Shown piece after piece: positions 46,206 to 56,745 of a DNA stretch of 64,000 nt. The position numbers and the translations under genes are program-made. Numbering within the stretch: the first letter of the stretch is position 1; each line of letters begins with the position of its first letter. Under the pieces are notes generated by a model that was given only the letters and a program-made list of their open reading frames with translations, did not search any database and was not told where the DNA came from. The stretch comes from Bathymodiolus brooksi (lineage: Eukaryota > Mollusca > Bivalvia > Mytilida > Modiolidae): positions 81,740,829-81,804,828 of the forward strand of contig OY804588.1 of assembly GCA_963680875.1 (NCBI GenBank). Direction: 5' to 3'.

Positions 46206-46275
46206 GGTAAACTAAAGATTGCGCATCACGAACACCACTAAGACCCGGGTTGAACGCGGGTGCTAGGAAAAGGTA
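46206..46275 (-). repeat. Family A head flanking the minisatellite
   Basis: 'gtaaactaaagattgcgcat' and 'cacgaacaccactaag' then 'gggttgaacgcgggtgctag' continue the reverse family A copy on the far side of the array. Confidence 0.7.
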
Positions 46276-46364
46276 GGTTGTTCATGCTCGCATAGTTGGC
46301 AAGTTGTAAGACTCTATTAATAGGGGTGATTTGTGCTCATGAATCCATTTAAATGCAGCCACTT

Positions 46365-46510
46365 TTTTTTGAAGTGCCTGTACTAAGCCACGAAAGTGAA
46401 CTGTCTTGTGTTTTAGCGGTATTAATTTTGCCTCGGTTTCTACGGTTCTTCTCTTAGATATTAGAACTGTTCCGTGTGTTATTTTTTCCCCTTCATTTTA
46501 TTGGTATGGC
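46365..46510 (+). repeat. Dispersed repeat family D
   Basis: 'gaagtgcctgtactaagcca', 'cgaaagtgaactgtcttgtg' and 'gaactgttccgtgtgtt'. Confidence 0.65.
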
Positions 46511-46599
46511 ATGTGTACTCTACATTCAATTAGCACGCTGTTAAATACTATCATGTAATACAAACTGCGTGTTTCACTTCTCAATTTTTCATTATTTTT

Positions 46600-46755
46600 A
46601 ATAGGGTTCGCGTTACTCGATCTGTAGTTTTATGTATATGCTTTGTAGATCGTTGGTAGCCCTTTTGTCTTTTTTCTTTTTGCCATTGTGTTGTCTGTCC
46701 TTCTTCGATTTACGAATATTCTGATTACCCCTTTGGTATCTTCAATCTCTTCTTA
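46600..46755 (+). repeat. Family A 3' portion
   Basis: 'gggttcgcgttactcgatct', 'gccattgtgttgtctgtcct' and 'attacccctttggtatcttc'. Confidence 0.75.
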
Positions 46756-46914
46756 GCATCAAGTGAATACTATTTCCGTGATATTCATTTCCCGAAACAA
46801 CTACAAACGTAATTAAGGAACAGCAGTTATATTTCGCATGTACGTAGACATGTCTTCTATTTTTGCTATTCTGTGTAGGCCCGTTTCTGTTATTGCTCCC
46901 AAACATTGTAAAAT

Positions 46915-47200
46915 TATTTTGCTTTACAATCTTTCGATTTTGAGCGTACATGATGTTGGATATTCCACGAATGCGTCGTACACACTACATTTAAAAAGTT
47001 TGAAGATACCAAAGTGGTTATCATAATCCGTATATCGAAGAAGAACATACAATACAGTGGCAACAAGAAAAAGGACAAAAGAACTAGCAACAATCTACAA
47101 AACATACACATAAAACTAAAGATCGAGTAATACGAACCCCACTAAAATCCGGGGGCGAACTAAGGTGCTCCGGAAAGGTAAGCAGTTCCTGCTCCACAGA
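46915..47200 (-). repeat. Family C end followed by family A, both reverse
   Basis: 'ctttcgattttgagcgtaca' and 'cacgaatgcgtcgtacacac' (C), then 'tttgaagataccaaagtggt' to 'aaggtaagcagttcctgctc' (A). Confidence 0.7.
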
Positions 47201-47440
47201 TGTCTGCGTTTTCATTTCCATAGTACAGTTATCGTCTAATTGACGAATGAGACATATCATTGACGTTTCTTTAACAAGGTATTCTATATTCCTGCCTTTT
47301 AATAAAACCAAATGATGCCGTGATGTAGCTTTAATACAGCTAAGTTGTCGTTAAACACCAATCAATCAATCAATGAAAACAAATATTCCACGGATTTACT
47401 TTTTGACACGCATGATTAATAATATAATGGACACAAACTG

Positions 47441-47447
47441 TATTTAA
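47441..47447 (+). promoter_or_regulatory. TATA-like box of the Gly/Tyr-rich gene
   Basis: 'tatttaa' lies 47 bp upstream of the ATG at 47488, leaving room for a short 5' UTR. The sequence 'ttaattatctttaag' just before the ATG could alternatively be a splice acceptor, in which case the promoter lies further upstream. Confidence 0.4.
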
Positions 47448-47487
47448 GCCACTTGATATTTATGTTATTATTAATTATCTTTAAGAC

Positions 47488-47934
47488 ATGAGGCCACTAC
47501 AAGTAGCAGTAATTGTCACCTTACTGGCTGCCGTTTACGCAGCCGGATATGGCGGAGGGTATGGTGGAGGCCATGGTGGAGGTTACGGCGGAAAAGGTTA
47601 CGGAGGTGGTGGTTACGGCGGAAAAGGTTACGGAGGTGGTGGATACGGTGGAAAAGGTTATGGCGGTGGCGGATATGGGGGAGGTTATGGTAAAGGAGGC
47701 TACGGCGGTGGTCTAGGTCTTTTAGGAGGCGGAGGTGGATACGGTGGAAAAGGGTATGGTGGAGGTTATGGAGGAGGAAAATATGGCGGTGGTGGTTATG
47801 GTGGAGGTGGTTATGGTGGAGGAAAACATGGCGGAGGTGGTTATGGTGGAGGTGGTTATGGCGGAAGCAAATATGGCGGAGGTGGTTACGGTGGAGGTGG
47901 TTATGGCGGAGGATTACATGGATACGGACGCTAA
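47488..47934 (+). CDS. Secreted glycine/tyrosine-rich protein, shematrin-like
   Basis: Complete 148-residue frame from ATG to TAA. Residues 1-18 (MRPLQVAVIVTLLAAVYA) form a clear signal peptide with likely cleavage before AGYGGG. The mature part is almost entirely Gly and Tyr with Lys and a few His: GGKGYGGGGY repeats at about residues 30-62, a central LGLLGGGGGY break, then GGGKYGGGGYGGGGY-type repeats, ending GGGLHGYGR. Such proteins are typical of bivalve shell-matrix shematrins and of Gly-rich byssal or periostracal proteins. Role (secreted structural matrix) is inferred from composition. Synonymous codon variation (GGT/GGC/GGA) argues for a real constrained gene rather than simple DNA repeat. 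The transcript probably continues through an intron in the 3' UTR. A related gene end lies on the minus strand at 56.1 kb. Confidence 0.9.
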   Translation: MRPLQVAVIVTLLAAVYAAGYGGGYGGGHGGGYGGKGYGGGGYGGKGYGGGGYGGKGYGGGGYGGGYGKGGYGGGLGLLGGGGGYGGKGYGGGYGGGKYGGGGYGGGGYGGGKHGGGGYGGGGYGGSKYGGGGYGGGGYGGGLHGYGR

Positions 47935-47980
47935 TGATCCAACTAAAATGAGAAAAATTACCATAAACTTTAGATATGAG

Positions 47981-48761
47981 GTAAGTATTATATCAATCAA
48001 TTATAGGGTAAGAAATGTGGTGTTTAAAGGCATTTTCAGCAATATTTCAGATATATCTTGGCAGTCACTTTTATTGGTGGATAATCTATCTATCATATCT
48101 TAACAGAGCTAATATTCTACATATGACAACCTCTGTATCACGAAGATTAAATATAGTATGTATAATGTTTAAGATTTGAACATCCTTAATTTGACAGACA
48201 ATACGCATGTGTGAATTAAAATATATCGGGAGTTTTATCACTAGATTGTTTATATAGCCAATAAAAGACATCATGTTAGAATTAATTATTTTGATTCTGA
48301 TATGTCTACAAATACGGTAGTATACTTTGATTGGACGACGGTAATTTATAGTTACGCTTGCGGACAATGTCGCACACAAATTTATGCTGCCATATTCGAG
48401 CAGACCACTATGCATCAACATGTACATTTACGACGGGAAAGTCAGTCACATGCACTGGCGCATGTGCTAATGAGATTATACCCAATCGATAAATCGTTCG
48501 ATTGCTTACAAAGCGAAAGAAGGACGTCATGTTAGAATATAACGTTTGTACCATGGCTTGGTACAGACACTTCAATAAAAAATTATGCTGTGTTAAGAAG
48601 AGTTTGAAGATACCAAAGGGGTAATCAGAATTCGTATATTGAAGTAAAACAGACAACACAACATAAAACATACATATAAAACTAAAGATCGAGTAACACG
48701 AATCTCACTATACACTATAAGGTTTGTAACATGTTTTATATAAAAGTTTTTCTCATTTCAG
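47981..48761 (+). other. 3'-UTR intron of the Gly/Tyr-rich gene
   Basis: The stop at 47934 is followed 46 nt later by the donor 'atgag/gtaagt' (47981). An acceptor 'tttttctcatttcag' ends at 48761. The downstream exon has AATAAA at 48807. The stop-to-junction distance is just below the usual 50-55 nt NMD limit. The intron holds a partial SINE (about 48005-48082), family E (48290-48545) and family A (48595-48715). Confidence 0.55.
48290..48545 (+). repeat. Dispersed repeat family E
   Basis: 'tctgatatgtctacaaatac', 'gtagtatactttgattggac', 'aatgtcgcacacaaatttat' and 'gaaagaaggacgtcatgtta', matching 24.8 and 61.9 kb. Confidence 0.75.
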
Positions 48762-48830
48762 ATAATATGCCAGGTACAAAGGCGCAAAAACGAAAAAAGA
48801 ATTTACAATAAAATTCAAAAGAGAAATCTG
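48762..48830 (+). terminator. 3'-UTR last exon and polyadenylation signal
   Basis: AATAAA at 48807-48812 after the predicted acceptor at 48761. The cleavage site is expected about 15-25 nt downstream. Confidence 0.5.
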
Positions 48831-49069
48831 ATTTGAAGCTTGTTACAATTAATTGCTTGTCCAAAGCAAGAACACACAAAAACGCACGAACCCATATATA
48901 TATATATATTTGCATTTATGTTTGTGTGCTTTTGTCATGTTCATGGTTAGTGTTGGAGTTATCGTAAAATTTCTGCAATCATCAATTTACATTTGAGAGG
49001 AGTAGTTCGCTATAGTGTGATTAGTAATATTGTCAACCATCACTATTTGATATTTTTCTACGGAGTTAG

Positions 49070-49210
49070 GGATATGGTGTTTAACGCCACTTTCAACAAT
49101 ATTTCAGCTATATCGTGGCAGTCAGTTTTATTGGTAGGGGAAATATTGTATCGAGTACAACTCGCCATGAGCGGGATTCGTACTCCCAACGTTAGTTCTA
49201 ATGTGTGATA
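49070..49210 (-). mobile_element. SINE with MetaSINE-like domain, internally deleted
   Basis: 'tttaacgccactttcaacaa', 'atatcgtggcagtcagtttt' and 'gagtacaactcgccatgagc'. The central 'gtactccggtttcc' block is missing. Confidence 0.65.
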
Positions 49211-49905
49211 TATTAAGGTTGTTTGTATTTCCTACCACTAATGTTTAAGGCTTTCCAAATAAGTGGTTAGTGATGCTACTGTTTGATCAATTGTCGGTCG
49301 ACAGATTTGTTGGAAGGGTGACAGAGATATGGTTCGTGTTGTTCTTGATTATATGGTTATCTATTTTATGATTCCCAGAAAATTGGTTTGTGATACGGTT
49401 AGTTTTATTTTGGACTATCACCGGATTGGTTTGGGTTGGATTGTTTTATATTGTCCACCATCAATGTTTTTGGTTTTATTAGAGTAACCTGTGTTCTTTT
49501 GGTTAGGTATATTGTTGACTGTTAATGTTTGTTTTTTTAGGAGTAAAATTTGTTCTTTCGGTTGAATATATTGTCGACAATAAATGCTTTAGATTTGCCT
49601 AATGAGTGGATCCTGCCGCTACAGTTTGATAAATTGTCCTCCATCACTGTTTGGGGTTTTTCTTATGAGTGGTTTGTGTTTGGTTGTTATATTGTCGACT
49701 TCACTGTTAGGTTTTTTTTTCTGAGGAATGGACAGTGTTGTTGTGTGTGGTAATATTGTCGACCATCAATGATTGATGTTTGCCAAATAAGTGATTCGTG
49801 AAGCTATTGCTTGATAAATTATCGCTCATAACACTTGTGAGGGATTTACAGAAGCATGGTTCTTGGTGTGGTGTATTATATGGCATATCAACACTGGTTG
49901 GTGTT
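49211..49905. repeat. Degenerate long-unit repeat
   Basis: Words 'ttgtcgacc(a)atcaatg', 'gtttgata(a)attgtc' and 'aataagtgattcgtg' recur at about 100-270 bp spacing across this interval, suggesting an old tandem repeat related to the 54-bp array at 51.1 kb ('gttgaccatcactg'). Confidence 0.4.
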
Positions 49906-49909
49906 GGCA

Positions 49910-50090
49910 AGAGGGGAGGTTTGTGCTCAGAAAACTAGTTTAACCCCGCCACTTTTTTGTGCATGTACCAGGACAGGAGAGTGAGCGATCAAGTCTTTGT
50001 TTGTTAGAAGTATCGATGTTTCTATTGGATTTTAGAAATGTTTCGACAGTGTGGTATTTATTTTTCATGTTATGATAAAATGTAATACTT
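49910..50090 (+). repeat. Dispersed repeat family D
   Basis: 'gaggtttgtgctcagaaaac', 'tttaaccccgccactttttt' and 'ttctattggattttagaaat'. Confidence 0.7.
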
Positions 50091-50269
50091 TAATATATTA
50101 ATAATGGCTGCTGTATACAAAATATGAGGAACATTCAAAGGACAATTTGAGAATGCTGCAAGTAAAATATATAAAATAAGACGGGAGATGTTCCCCGATT
50201 ATTGTGTAATGTGTCAGTACTCTATGTATTTAATGCTGCGGAGGTGGAGGTTAGGGTTAGAGTGTTTAA

Positions 50270-50520
50270 CGCCACTTCCCGGTTCTTTCCTCATTCATGA
50301 CTTATCACTGGGTGTGTAACTAGATTAGCACGGTGGGTGTCACTAGTGTAACATGAACTTCTAACCCTTCCGGAGCACCTGAGTTTTTAGTGGGGTTCGT
50401 GTTACTCGATCTTTAGTTTAATGTGTATGTTTTGTAGATCGTTGTTTGTCTTTTTGCCCTTTTCTTTGGCCATTGTGCTGCCTGTTCTTCGATTTACGGA
50501 TTCTGATTACCCCTTTGGTG
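50270..50520 (+). repeat. Family A copy
   Basis: 'cacttcccggttctttcctc', 'aacccttccggagcacctga' and 'gattacccctttggtgtgag'. Confidence 0.8.
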
Positions 50521-50521
50521 T

Positions 50522-50886
50522 GAGTGCGTGAGTGATTGCTGTTTAATGCCAACTCAGCAATTTTTCAACTATATCATGGCGAGAACAAGTTAATTTTCAA
50601 TAAGATGATGATGAGTTCCGCTTTGTTCTAGGCCAACATGCTGTGCTGGATTGTTATAGTGCTAGCTCACTGAAACAACAGTCAGCGTGTAGAAATGTCG
50701 CGCCACTCGGAAACATTATTCTAATTCCGAACCAACCAGTTCCTGTTGCATCTTAAAGCTGCGTACTTAGCGGAGAAGCAACAAATGCCAATTCTATAAT
50801 CTTTCGTTTGACCCCATCGGGTCTAGAACCCACGATCTACCGCACTCGAGGCGAGCACGCTAACCATTACACCACCGATGAGGTTG
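50522..50886 (-). mobile_element. Full-length tRNA-derived SINE
   Basis: On the minus strand a tRNA-like head ('taatggttagcgtgctcgcc', 'gatcgtgggttctagaccc') leads into a body containing 'agtgctagctcactgaaaca', 'cattattctaattccgaacc' and 'atgatgatgagttccgcttt', and a tail 'gccaactcagcaatttttca' ending in a short CACTCA-type repeat. About 365 bp and the best copy in the window. Confidence 0.85.
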
Positions 50887-50919
50887 ATTACCCCTTTGGT
50901 ATCTTCACGCTCTTTATAA

Positions 50920-51112
50920 CAATGTTTCAATTATATCGTAGTGGTCAGTTGTATTGGTAGGGGAAACCAGAGTACCCGGAGAAAACCACCGGCTGTCGCA
51001 AATCACTGACAAACTTTATCACATGATGTTGTATCAAATACACCTCGCCATGAGCAGGATTCGAACTGAAAACTTTAGTGGTGATAGACATTGATTGAAC
51101 AGGTAGTAGATA
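50920..51112 (-). mobile_element. SINE with MetaSINE-like domain
   Basis: 'atatcgtagtggtcagttgt', 'ccagagtacccggagaaaac', 'tcgccatgagcaggattcga' and 'actttagtggtgatagacat'. Confidence 0.8.
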
Positions 51113-52256
51113 GAGGTGGTTGTTCCTTTGGTTGATATAGGTAAAATGGTTGACCATCACTGATTAGAGATGGTTGCTCATTTTGGTTGTATAGGTAGAA
51201 TAGTTGATCATCACTGATAGAGATGGTTGCTCATTTTGGTTGTATAGGTAGAATAGTTGACCATCACTGATTAGAGATGGTTGCTCATTTTGGTTGTATA
51301 GGTAGAATAGTTGACCATCACTGATTTTGAGATGGTTGCTCATTTTGGTTGTATAGGTAGAATTGTTGACCATCGCTGATTAGAGATGGTTGCTCATTTT
51401 GGTTGTATAGGTAGAATAGTTGACCATCACTGATTAGAGATGGTTGCTCATTTTGGTTGTATAGGTATAATTGTTGAGCATCACTGATTAGAGATGGTTG
51501 CTCATTTTGGTTGTATAGGTAGAATTGTTGAGCATCACTGATTAGAGATGGTTGCTCATGTTGGTTGTATAGGTAGAATTGTTGAGCATCACTGATTAGA
51601 GATGGTTGCTCATTTTGGTTGTATAGGTAAAATTGTTGAACATCACTGATTAGAGGTAGTTGCTCATTTTAATTGTATAGGTAGAATTGTTGAACATCAC
51701 TGATTAGAGATGGTTGCTTATTTTGGTTGTATAGGTAAAATTGTTGAACATCACTGATTAGAGGTAGTTGCTCATTTTAATTGTATAGGTAGAATTGTTG
51801 ACCATCGCTGATTAGAGATGGTTGCTCATTTTGGTTGTATAGGTAGAATAGTTGACCATCACTGATTAGAGATGGTTGCTCATTTTGGTTGTATAGGTAT
51901 AATTGTTGAGCATCACTGATTAGAGATGGTTGCTCATTTTGGTTGTATAGGTAGAATTGTTGAGCATCACTGATTAGAGATGGTTGCTCATGTTGGTTGT
52001 ATAGGTAGAATTGTTGAGCATCACTGATTAGAGATGGTTGCTCATTTTGGTTGTATAGGTAAAATTGTTGAACATCACTGATTAGAGGTAGTTGCTCATT
52101 TTAATTGTATAGGTAGAATTGTTGAACATCACTGATTAGAGATGGTTGCTTATTTTGGTTGTATAGGTAAAATTGTTGAACATCACTGATTAGAGGTGGT
52201 TGCTCATTTTGGTTGTATAGGTAAAATTGTTGAACATCACTGATTAGATGTGGTTG
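51113..52256. repeat. 54-bp satellite, about 21 copies, with 8-unit higher-order repeat
   Basis: The unit is 'gattagagatggttgctcat', 'tttggttgtataggtagaat', 'tgttgaccatcact'. The block starting near 51369 recurs near 51801, 432 bp or 8 units later, with the same variant pattern (gagcatc, catgttgg, gaggtagttg). Confidence 0.95.
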
Positions 52257-52257
52257 C

Positions 52258-52333
52258 TCGCTTAAACCTCGCGAACATCTTGGTTCACCCCCACTTTTTG
52301 GTTGGGTCTGTGTCGATAATCTTTTAGTTTAGT
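52258..52333 (+). repeat. Family A/B head split by the LINE
   Basis: 'cctcgcgaacatcttggttc', 'gggtctgtgtcgataatctt' is the head. The same repeat resumes at 54146 with 'ttctatgtgttgcg'. The paralogous segment at 60.99-61.20 kb is continuous and lacks the LINE. Confidence 0.65.
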
Positions 52334-54146
52334 TTCAGTTTAATATTATTTTATTGCAAATAAAACAGCAATGGGATTGGACAAAAAATTATCACAACTT
52401 ATGGACTGTCCTCTCCCTACAAATAATACACATATAATAATGTCAACAAAAATAGCACATACACAAATATAAATAATATTTAACACAATATAGTGAAACA
52501 TGGGAAATAACTTGATGTTGATGTAGACCAGATGAACGACCACTGATTAAAGTCTTTTTGTTTGTCTAATATATGCTCGAACTTTATTGAAGATCATAGA
52601 ATTTTCATTTATATTTACTTCATCGTTTCCAAAGAGTAATATTTCTATAATTTTGGGGGTTTCTCTTAAGCTTCATAAAAGACAACCTCTTTCGTTTTGG
52701 TATAATGGACATTCCATTAGATAATGAATTGAATCTTCGAAAGGTGGACCACATTGACATTTTGGGTCATTTTTAATATTTATGCGAAATAAGTCAGCAT
52801 TCAATGAGCTGCATTGATGTCGTAGTCTAGCATGAAGTATGCTTAGTTTTCTGGACCCTTCACTGTCATACTCCGGGGGTTTACTAGTATTTTCTTTAAT
52901 TCTAGATTTAAAACACGATACATTTGGGCTATTTCTAATATTTAAATCTAAATTGTTCCATACCGAAACAGAAGATGGAATATAGGATGCCCAAGGCATT
53001 CTGAGTCTACTTCTTGATGTTGTATAATTATCATTGTTTCGGAGATTATGATCACTGATACTGAATACTGTAGGAGGTAGACAATTACACCAGTATTGGG
53101 GGACATAATTTATTATGCATTTTGTAAAATGTAGTCAGCTTGCGATATATACGTCTACAAGACTAAGGTTCCCACCCTGTTTCATAGTAAAGAGAATATC
53201 TACTTGCAAATTGTGCTAGTCCTGTAACTATTCTAGCTGATTCTAATTGAACTTTTGCAAGTTTTGCTACTTCTCGTTCAAAACACCCATCCCAAACCTC
53301 GCAAGCATACTCTAATGTTGGTCCTATGAAAATAAGATATATATTTAATAAAATTTGCTAGGAAGAGTAAATTTTAGTTTTCTGAGAACATTAACCAGTT
53401 TGAAAGACGCATTTACAATGTTATCAATATGATTTGTCCAATTTCCATCTGATGCAAAAGTTAATCCCGAATGTTTATGTTTTTTTACAACTTCGACTGG
53501 TTCCCAATTAAATCGTAGGTCTAAATGTGGTACAACACTAGTTGAGATAACTAGGGCTTTAGACTTTTTAGGATTAAAATCTACTAAGCACAGTTTTGTC
53601 CATTCATTTAATTTTGATAAATCATTATTAATATCAGATTTCATAATATCATAGTTTCGAGCGGAGTACGATAGTGAAGTGTCGTCAACAAATAAGCGTG
53701 CTAGATTACCCAAATTGTCTGTTATATCGTTTATGTAGAGTACAAAAAGAAGGGGTCCAAGTACCGATCTTGGGGAACGCCAGATTTGACAATATTGGGG
53801 TTTGAACATTCATTATTTACAAATACGTTTTGCTTTCGATGACTGACATAGTCATTAAGCCAGTGTAAGAGATCGCAAGTTATACCATAGGAATGTAGTT
53901 TTGTAATCGAGGCTTTATGCCATACCCTATCAAATGCCTTTGATATATCACAAAATATAATAATAGATGATAATCAATTTTCTAAATTTTTGTAAATATT
54001 AAGGTATATTTCAAGTAACTGGTTAACGGTGGAATGTCCAGGTAAAAATCCAGACTGATATGAATATAATAATGAATTTTCAATAATATAATTGTAAATA
54101 TATTTATATACTACACGTTCCATCACTTTTCCAACATAGCTTAGTT
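52330..54146 (-). mobile_element. Decayed non-LTR retrotransposon (LINE)
   Basis: The minus strand encodes in order: SYVGKVMERVVYKYIYNY and YQSGFLPGHSTVNQLLEIY (53974-54146), DISKAFDRVWHKA (about 53900-53950, palm motif A), a damaged GVPQ-SVLGPLLF giving SVLGPLLFVLYINDI with FVDD in place of FADD (53650-53800), a WTKLCLVDFNPKKSKAL thumb, then after a gap VWNNLDLNIRNSPNV and a C-terminal CQCGPPFEDSIHYLMECP zinc-like motif (52673-52999). Several frameshifts break it, so it is dead. The group is CR1/L2/jockey-like; not assigned further. Its 5' end is truncated near 54146. Confidence 0.85.
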
Positions 54147-54262
54147 CTATGTGTTGCGTTTTTTGTTTTGTTTGTCTTCGCCCTGTATCTTGTTTTCTCA
54201 ATGTTGCAAGTGTCTCTGGGTTGTCCATTCTTGATTACCCCTTCGATTTTCTCTAACGTTTA
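54147..54262 (+). repeat. Family B end, resumed after the LINE
   Basis: 'tgttttgtttgtcttcgccc', 'gtgtctctgggttgtccatt' and 'cttcgattttctctaacgtt'. Confidence 0.7.
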
Positions 54263-54324
54263 TTTGAATACAAGATAAAATAATATATTGTATGTTTCTC
54301 TCAGTTATATATTACTGAAGAAGT

Positions 54325-54535
54325 AAATGATAGAGAATATCGAAGGTTCACTCAAAAATGGACAATCCAGAGAAACTGGCAACATAAGGAACACAAGACA
54401 AAGAAAAACAAAAGAAGAACACAACATAATATGTGTTGGACACCACTATACGTAAACAAACACAAATTGAGTAAATAAGACATGAGCCCTCCTACACACA
54501 ACTGGAAGTAAGGAAGAACCGAACATCGTTTTAGT
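54325..54535 (-). repeat. Family B copy
   Basis: 'tgatagagaatatcgaaggt', 'ggacaatccagagaaactgg', 'tgttggacaccactatacgt' and 'acacaactggaagtaaggaa'. Absent from the paralogous segment at 61.2-61.3 kb. Confidence 0.75.
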
Positions 54536-54754
54536 TAAATTTAATATCGAACTGTTTCTTCTTTTGTTCTTGAAAAGAAAATGTATTTACTGAACCAGTT
54601 ATGGTGTCATTCAAGTCCGAAAATATATTATTGCAAAACCTCTTTTAGAGATAAGACCGATTACTTGTACAACTTTTAAATAAAATGAAATACAAATGTC
54701 ACGAAGATTAGAAATTATGAAACTCTTCCTTCACAGTATGTCAAAACGCATCGA

Positions 54755-54960
54755 GGAGCAGAAACTGCATATCCTTCGGCAACACTTGCGTTCATACCCG
54801 GATTTTAGTGGGGTTCGCGTTGCTCGATCTTTACTTTTGTAGCATAGCTTTGTAGATCATTGTTTCTACTTTTGTCCTTTTTCCTGTGTCCATTGTAATG
54901 TATATATGTCCTTCCATTTACAGCTTCTGATGATCCCTTTGGTATCTTTCAACTGTTCTT
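54755..54960 (+). repeat. Family A copy within duplication copy 1
   Basis: 'gagcagaaactgcatatcct', 'tggggttcgcgttgctcgat' and 'gatgatccctttggtatctt'. Its counterpart at 62.1-62.4 kb expanded into a minisatellite. Confidence 0.75.
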
Positions 54961-56121
54961 TGAAAAAGATCCCTGCCAACTAGCTAGTATGTACCGCAAT
55001 TTAGAGAGTTATATTTCTGACCAAAGTGAATACATATATATATATATTTGTTTATGTTTTCCTTCCTTTTTGTGATAGTATGTGGTCTTTTTGAGTGGCA
55101 GCGTATCTGTGCAAGATATGCATCGTTTGTTTATATAAGTATGACCGCTTGAGATTCAATTATCACGAGGGGATTGTGATCCCATTAACCATATGTGTGT
55201 GCCTGTCCCAAGCCAGAATCTTGATTTCCAACGTCGTATGTCATGGATTTTTTGTGTGCTTAGTGAGTTCAGTTACGATGAGAGGTGATTGTTCGTTTTG
55301 TTGATATTTGTAGAATTGATTACTTAAATTTTCTTTTATAGCATAAGATTGATTGATTGATTTCCTGTTGCTTAACGTGCAGCGAGCAGTATTTCAGCAA
55401 TATGCAGAACGAGAACAAATTCAGTAATATATAAACACTATATAAAAATGAAGGAAAGGGTGGGTCAACCGGGTCAACTATGGTTCAGTCAGGCTTTCCA
55501 TATGTCATAACCTGACAACCACCCCCATCCATCACCCGAGGAAATGCTGAACAATTATGTGTGTTTTAGTCCTGACAATCTTTACCAGTACTCAGCAAGA
55601 ATATAAGAAGATAAAAGTCCCATTAAAAGAATGTTATCAAAAGGGATCGAAAATGGATAGACGGCTAGATGGGGGTATATACATGTACGCAATTGTTTAA
55701 ACTGATAACCAGCTCTGTCTCTAAACAATACCTATTAAGACAATCTACAATTATTATTTAAAGTATCCTTTGACAAATATTTTAGACATATTTATAGAAT
55801 GTTAGGTATTACGAATGATAACACGAAGGTAGCAATTAATTGGATTTTAACGATTCAGTAGTTGTCATGTAAGCTTCGAGATAAAGTGGTTTATTTCTTA
55901 ATTATATTCATATTTTTTCATATATACCATATGTTTTTGTTTTCGTTTCTGGATTGTCCATTTTTGTATTGCCCTTCGGTATTCTCTAACGTTTATTTGT
56001 GCTTTTACTGATATAGCTGGAGCATCCGTATCCCATGATATATTTTTTGTATTACTTATTTTATTAAGAAATAGTTTCTTTTTCACTCTTACATTTTTCT
56101 AATTTTAATAGTAAACTTTTC

Positions 56122-56285
56122 TTAACGACGGTATTCTTTGCTGGATCCGTATCCGACGCCATACCCTCCACTGCCATAACTTCCGACGCCATACCCTCCA
56201 CTGCCATAACTTCCGCCGCCATACCCTCCACTGCCATAACTTCCGCCGCCATACCCTCCACTGCCATAACTTCCGCCGCCATAAC
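56122..56285 (-). CDS. 3' exon of a second Gly/Tyr-rich protein gene
   Basis: On the minus strand an acceptor 'agtaatctctag' precedes an open frame that reads four and a half GGYGGGSYGS-type repeats, then VGYGSSKEYRR and TAA at 56122-56124. The first codon needs one base from an upstream exon (phase 1). A polyadenylation signal AATAAA lies on the minus strand at 56060-56065. Composition (Gly, Tyr, Ser; basic C-terminal end) is that of shematrin-type shell-matrix proteins. The signal-peptide exon was not found within 61 kb; a SINE sits right upstream (56310-56570). The internal ATG-started frame (MAAEVMAVEG) is an out-of-frame shadow. Confidence 0.65.
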
Positions 56286-56309
56286 CTAGAGATTACTTAG
56301 AGTTAGGGT

Positions 56310-56560
56310 CGTAGTGTTTAACGCCACTTTCAATAATATTTCAGCTATATCGTGTGGGTCAGTTTTTCTGGTGGATGAAACCGAAGAACCCGAAAAAAAC
56401 CACCGACCTGCCACAAGTCACTGACAAACATATCACATTATGATGCATCGAGTACACCTCGCCATTAGCGAGATTCTAGCTCATATCTTTAGTGGTGATA
56501 TGTACTGATAATGATTGCACAGGTAGTTGTAAATCCAACTACCATTGGATCAAGATCTAG
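56310..56560 (-). mobile_element. SINE with MetaSINE-like domain
   Basis: 'gtttaacgccactttcaata', 'ccacaagtcactgacaaaca' and 'gatgcatcgagtacacctcg'. It lies in the intron just upstream of the minus-strand exon at 56122-56285. Confidence 0.75.
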
Positions 56561-56582
56561 ACAGACCCCGGTAATCTAAAGG

Positions 56583-56745
56583 GACACATGTTTGAGTGAT
56601 TGAGTGAGTGAATGAGTGTTGTTTAACGCCACCAATTCAGCATTGTTGTCAGCTATGTCATTTCGAGAACAAGTTAATTTTCAATGAGATGATGATGAGG
56701 TCCGCTTAGTACTAGAACAACACGCTGAGTTGGATATTAATAGCG
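56583..56745 (-). mobile_element. tRNA-derived SINE, tail part
   Basis: 'gagtgattgagtgagtgaat', 'gagaacaagttaattttcaa' and 'aacacgctgagttgga'. The tRNA-like head is missing (5' truncation). Confidence 0.7.

Larger units (their letters stand above)
54147..56290. repeat. Segmental duplication, copy 1
   Basis: Collinear blocks are shared with 61.06-64.0 kb: 'ttgaatacaagataaaataa', 'ccgaaaatatattattgcaa', 'gtgcctgtcccaagccagaa', 'acaaatattttagacatatt', 'gataacacgaaggtagcaat' and the Gly/Tyr 3' exon. At the exon the offset is 7,818 bp. Confidence 0.85.

Noticed and set aside
43651..46241. Very long open frames on both strands, such as 488 codons of (LLIIVCLSA)n and (INKALRQTM)n
   Set aside because: They are produced by a 27-bp tandem repeat whose period is nine codons. 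Two single-base deletions shift the plus-strand frames and the flanks are a dispersed repeat.
47513..48103. Open frames rich in Met-Val-Glu overlapping the Gly/Tyr gene
   Set aside because: Out-of-frame shadows of the GGN-TAY repeat, with no signal peptide.
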